Shown here: piece after piece, positions 61,876-64,000 of the stretch
Layout: each line of letters opens with the position of its first letter
Numbering within the stretch: the stretch's first letter is position 1
From: an uncultured Duncaniella sp.
Lineage (GTDB): Bacteria > Bacteroidota > Bacteroidia > Bacteroidales > Muribaculaceae
Assembly: GCA_958352885.1 (NCBI GenBank)
Contig: CATWQI010000009.1
Location: 62,001-126,000 of the forward strand
Direction: 5' to 3'
Length of the DNA: 64,000 nucleotides
Made by a program: the position numbers and the translations under genes
Notes under the pieces: generated by a model
Told to the model about the DNA's origin: nothing
The model's input: only the letters and a program-made list of their open reading frames with translations
The model's database searches: none

Positions 61876-62619
61876 ATGTCAAATCCAGTCAAATCCGACA
61901 TGCGTCTCCTTCCGTTTGTGGCAGCAGCCATGATTGCTGTCACAGGCATGGTGACATCCGGATGCAAGGAGGACAATCCGGTAAGCACATCGGATATCGA
62001 TGCCAGTCTCGCTCCCACGATGCTGACACGCAATGTGGAGACACTCATATCGGATTCGGGTGTGACACGCTTCCGCATCGTCACTCCGATATGGTATGTC
62101 TATGACGAGGCAGAGGAACCATACTGGCGTTTCCCCGAAGGGTTGAAGCTCGACAAGTATGACCTCTTTTTCCGTAAAGAAGCGAGCGTCGAAGCCGACT
62201 CCGCCATTTATTTCAAGAACAAGCAGATATGGAGGCTCGACGGACATGTCAACATCACTAATGTGATGAATGAGAAGTTCCTCACCAACCAACTTTTCTG
62301 GGACCAGAGGCAACACAAACTCTACTCCGACTCGTTCATCCATATCGAACGTCCCGACAAGGTGCTCGAAGGGTACGGATTTGACTCCAACGAGCAGCTT
62401 ACACGCTACTCCATACGCAACGTCTCAGGCATCTTCCCCGCCAATTCATTCCAACCGGGCTCGGGAGGCTCCCGGCAGGCGACACCGGAACCGGCATCAG
62501 CATCAGCATCAGCATTGGAACCGGCATCAGCATCAGCAAACGCTGCAACCGCTACTGTAACTGACACCGCAACCGACACCGCAACTCAAGAGGAACTGAA
62601 AACTGAAAAAGCAAAATGA
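61876..62619 (+). CDS. lptC: LPS export protein LptC (lipoprotein form)
   Basis: LptC lies between the LptBFG ABC transporter and periplasmic LptA in LPS transport. The signal ends MVTSGCKEDN, so this form is a lipoprotein. The jellyroll core shows VETLISDSGVTRFRIVTPIW, FPEGLKLDKYDL, IWRLDGHVNI and LYSDSFIHIERPDKVLEGYG, the classic LptC features. After residue 200 is a 45-residue Ala/Ser/Thr-rich low-complexity tail encoded by GCATCA-type tandem repeats (62490-62546). At 247 residues it is slightly long because of that tail. It overlaps the next gene in ATGA. Confidence 0.9.
   Translation: MSNPVKSDMRLLPFVAAAMIAVTGMVTSGCKEDNPVSTSDIDASLAPTMLTRNVETLISDSGVTRFRIVTPIWYVYDEAEEPYWRFPEGLKLDKYDLFFRKEASVEADSAIYFKNKQIWRLDGHVNITNVMNEKFLTNQLFWDQRQHKLYSDSFIHIERPDKVLEGYGFDSNEQLTRYSIRNVSGIFPANSFQPGSGGSRQATPEPASASASALEPASASANAATATVTDTATDTATQEELKTEKAK
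62490..62546 (+). repeat. Tandem GCATCA-type repeat in lptC
   Basis: GGAACCGGCATCAGCATCAGC is followed by more CATCAG units and then the whole segment recurs (GGAACCGGCATCAGCATCAGC again). It encodes the Ala/Ser tail. A change of one repeat of six bases would stay in frame, so only tail length would vary. Confidence 0.7.
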
Positions 62620-63908
62620 CTATAACTTCGTGGCTCATACTGGCACTGGTATCCCTGGTATTTTCCGCACTCTTCTCGGGCGTGGAGATAGCCTACATAA
62701 CCGCCGACAAGGTGCGTGTGGGACTTGACTCAAGCCGTGGAGGCATACTGAACCGCATTATCGGCAAATATTACTCCAACCAGGAATTTTTCATATCCAC
62801 CATACTCGTAGGCAACAATATCATGCTTGTAATCTACGGCATGGGGGCAGCCGCACTGCTTGAGCCATGGATAGAGGAGCATATTTCAGCCAACCAGGCG
62901 GTAATCCTGCTGCTTCAGACACTCATATCGACGCTGGTGATACTCTTTACCGGAGAGTTCCTTCCGAAGTCAATATTCCGTATCAACCCCAACACATCGC
63001 TGAAGATATTCGCCATACCGGTATTCCTGTTCTACCTTATACTTTACCCGATATCCTGGTTCACATCCTGGCTCTCACGCACTCTCATGAGAATCGCAGG
63101 CATCAAGGCTGAGGACACTCGACTTGGCGCTCTCTCAATCAATGAACTGAACGATTATCTCGAGACGAAGATTGACGACCTGGAGAACCCAAGGAAGGTG
63201 GAGGTGGAAAACGAGGTGAAAATTTTCCATAACGCCCTTGACTTCTCCAACACCCAGCTCCGTGACTGCATGGCGCCCCGCAACGAGCTTGTGGCGGTTG
63301 ACCTGGAGGATACCTCACGCGAACAACTCTCAGAACTGTTCACCTCATCGGGCAGGAGCAAGATACTGGTCTATCGTGACGACATAGACAATGTGGTGGG
63401 CTACGTGCATGTATCAGAGCTATTTGACCCGAACAGTGACTGGAAGGAACATATCAAGGAGGTGCTTTACGCTCCCGAGACCCTGCTCGCCAACACTATG
63501 ATGCGCAGGCTCCTCAGCGAAAAACGCTCTATGGCAGTGGTGGTGGACGAATTCGGCGGCACAGCCGGTCTCGTCACCCTAGAAGACCTCGTGGAGGAAA
63601 TATTCGGCGACATACAGGACGAGCATGACAAGAACGGTATAACAGCCACTGAAGTATCGCCGGGTGTGTATGAGTTCTCGGGCAGAATTGAAGTCCGCAC
63701 ACTCCGTGACGACTTCCGTCTTGACATACCTGAAGAGGATGAATACCAGACACTCGCCGGCTACATAATGCATGAGACCGGCTCTCTACCTCCCCAGGGT
63801 GAGAAAATAATAATCGACGACCTCGTATTCACTATCCTCAGCCGCACATCCACCCGCCTCGACCTGATCCGCGTCGAATCCAACCCAAAATCGACCGAGG
63901 AGGGATAA
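62616..63908 (+). CDS. Hemolysin/CorC-type membrane protein (DUF21, CBS, CorC_HlyC)
   Basis: A CNNM/CorC family protein of 430 residues. Domains: DUF21 membrane part (residues 1-185) with LFSGVEIAYITADKVRV, VGNNIMLVIYGMGAAALLEP and GEFLPKSIFRIN; then a CBS pair (DCMAPRNELVAVDLED, SILVYRDDIDNVVGYVHV-like KILVYRDDIDNVVGYVH); and the CorC_HlyC domain (AVVVDEFGGTAGLVTLEDLV, ALAGYIMHETGSLPPQGEKI-like TLAGYIMHETGSLPPQGEKI). Members handle magnesium or sodium efflux or act in gliding or envelope maintenance; here the role is unclear. It overlaps lptC by four bases. Nothing readable as a gene follows in the last 90 bases. Confidence 0.9.
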   Translation: MTITSWLILALVSLVFSALFSGVEIAYITADKVRVGLDSSRGGILNRIIGKYYSNQEFFISTILVGNNIMLVIYGMGAAALLEPWIEEHISANQAVILLLQTLISTLVILFTGEFLPKSIFRINPNTSLKIFAIPVFLFYLILYPISWFTSWLSRTLMRIAGIKAEDTRLGALSINELNDYLETKIDDLENPRKVEVENEVKIFHNALDFSNTQLRDCMAPRNELVAVDLEDTSREQLSELFTSSGRSKILVYRDDIDNVVGYVHVSELFDPNSDWKEHIKEVLYAPETLLANTMMRRLLSEKRSMAVVVDEFGGTAGLVTLEDLVEEIFGDIQDEHDKNGITATEVSPGVYEFSGRIEVRTLRDDFRLDIPEEDEYQTLAGYIMHETGSLPPQGEKIIIDDLVFTILSRTSTRLDLIRVESNPKSTEEG

Positions 63909-64000
63909 AACCTTACCAGTTTCGGCTCAATCTGGTTTATTACACAGCATTTTCATTCCACTCTATAACCTCAGTCAGCTATGATTGGCTCCCTAAGCAT
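63909..64000. other. Gene-free window end
   Basis: I see no terminator or promoter box. An ATG at 63981 is open to the window edge (six codons) and could be the start of a next gene, but this is too little to call. Confidence 0.3.

Noticed and set aside
1..64000. CRISPR arrays, tRNA, rRNA or insertion sequences
   Set aside because: No regular spaced repeats, cloverleaf, ribosomal RNA or transposase-like ORF was seen in either strand.

Overview
The window is chromosomal DNA from a member of the Bacteroidales, most likely Muribaculaceae or a close relative. This rests on the Bacteroidetes promoter elements (a -7 box TAnnTTTG, often with a TTG/TTTG box 19-20 bases upstream), a SusC/SusD operon, several Bacteroidetes-restricted envelope families (OstA-like, DUF4105, DUF4421, YfhO, LptC lipoprotein) and a long SecA with a C-terminal SEC-C zinc motif. 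Placement below the order is inference from general resemblance. I found no rRNA, tRNA, CRISPR array or insertion sequence.

Layout. 0-13 kb: the 3' part of queA, then a plus-strand envelope and repair block: SurA-like chaperone, OstA-like protein, MutL, a DUF4105 membrane protein, a phosphatase-fold protein that has lost its catalytic residues, and SecA. 13-20 kb: minus-strand CaCA antiporter, MeaB and two DUF1573 proteins, a small plus-strand His/Lys-rich lipoprotein, and a minus-strand malic enzyme. 20-28 kb: a four-gene minus-strand SusC-SusD-lipoprotein-lipoprotein operon with no enzyme or regulator beside it. 28-34 kb: minus-strand thiol peroxidase, a LolA-like/thioredoxin-like protein, a degenerate methyltransferase-like protein, YfhO and a lipoprotein. 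34-39 kb: a plus-strand TolC-HlyD-ABC2-ABC2 export operon with no ATPase gene. 39-47 kb: XerD, GreA, HIT protein, MenA, DUF4421 barrel (minus), OmpA-family protein and ribosomal protein S1. 47-49.5 kb: minus-strand aroK, a divergent alanine dehydrogenase-like protein and an RNase H. 49.6-51.5 kb: an AT-richer two-gene ATPase-HNH cassette resembling the Septu (PtuAB) anti-phage system. 51.5-58.8 kb: two GH2 glycosidases and a GH28 pectinase-family enzyme. 59-64 kb: DivIC/FtsB, a membrane protein, CoaX, an outer-membrane barrel, LptC and a CorC/HlyC-type membrane protein.

How the genes work together. Much of the window concerns the cell envelope: outer-membrane protein folding (SurA-like), lipopolysaccharide transport (OstA-like, LptC), protein secretion (SecA), lipoprotein-carrier-like and barrel proteins, efflux, and division (DivIC). 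Glycan use is split between the Sus operon (uptake) and the separate GH2/GH2/GH28 cluster (hydrolysis). The accessory highlight is the Septu-like cassette between aroK and the glycosidases. A recurring theme is protein folds kept without their usual active-site residues: the phosphatase-fold protein, the MutL endonuclease domain, the alanine dehydrogenase-like protein, a cysteine-free thioredoxin-like domain and a methyltransferase-like fragment.
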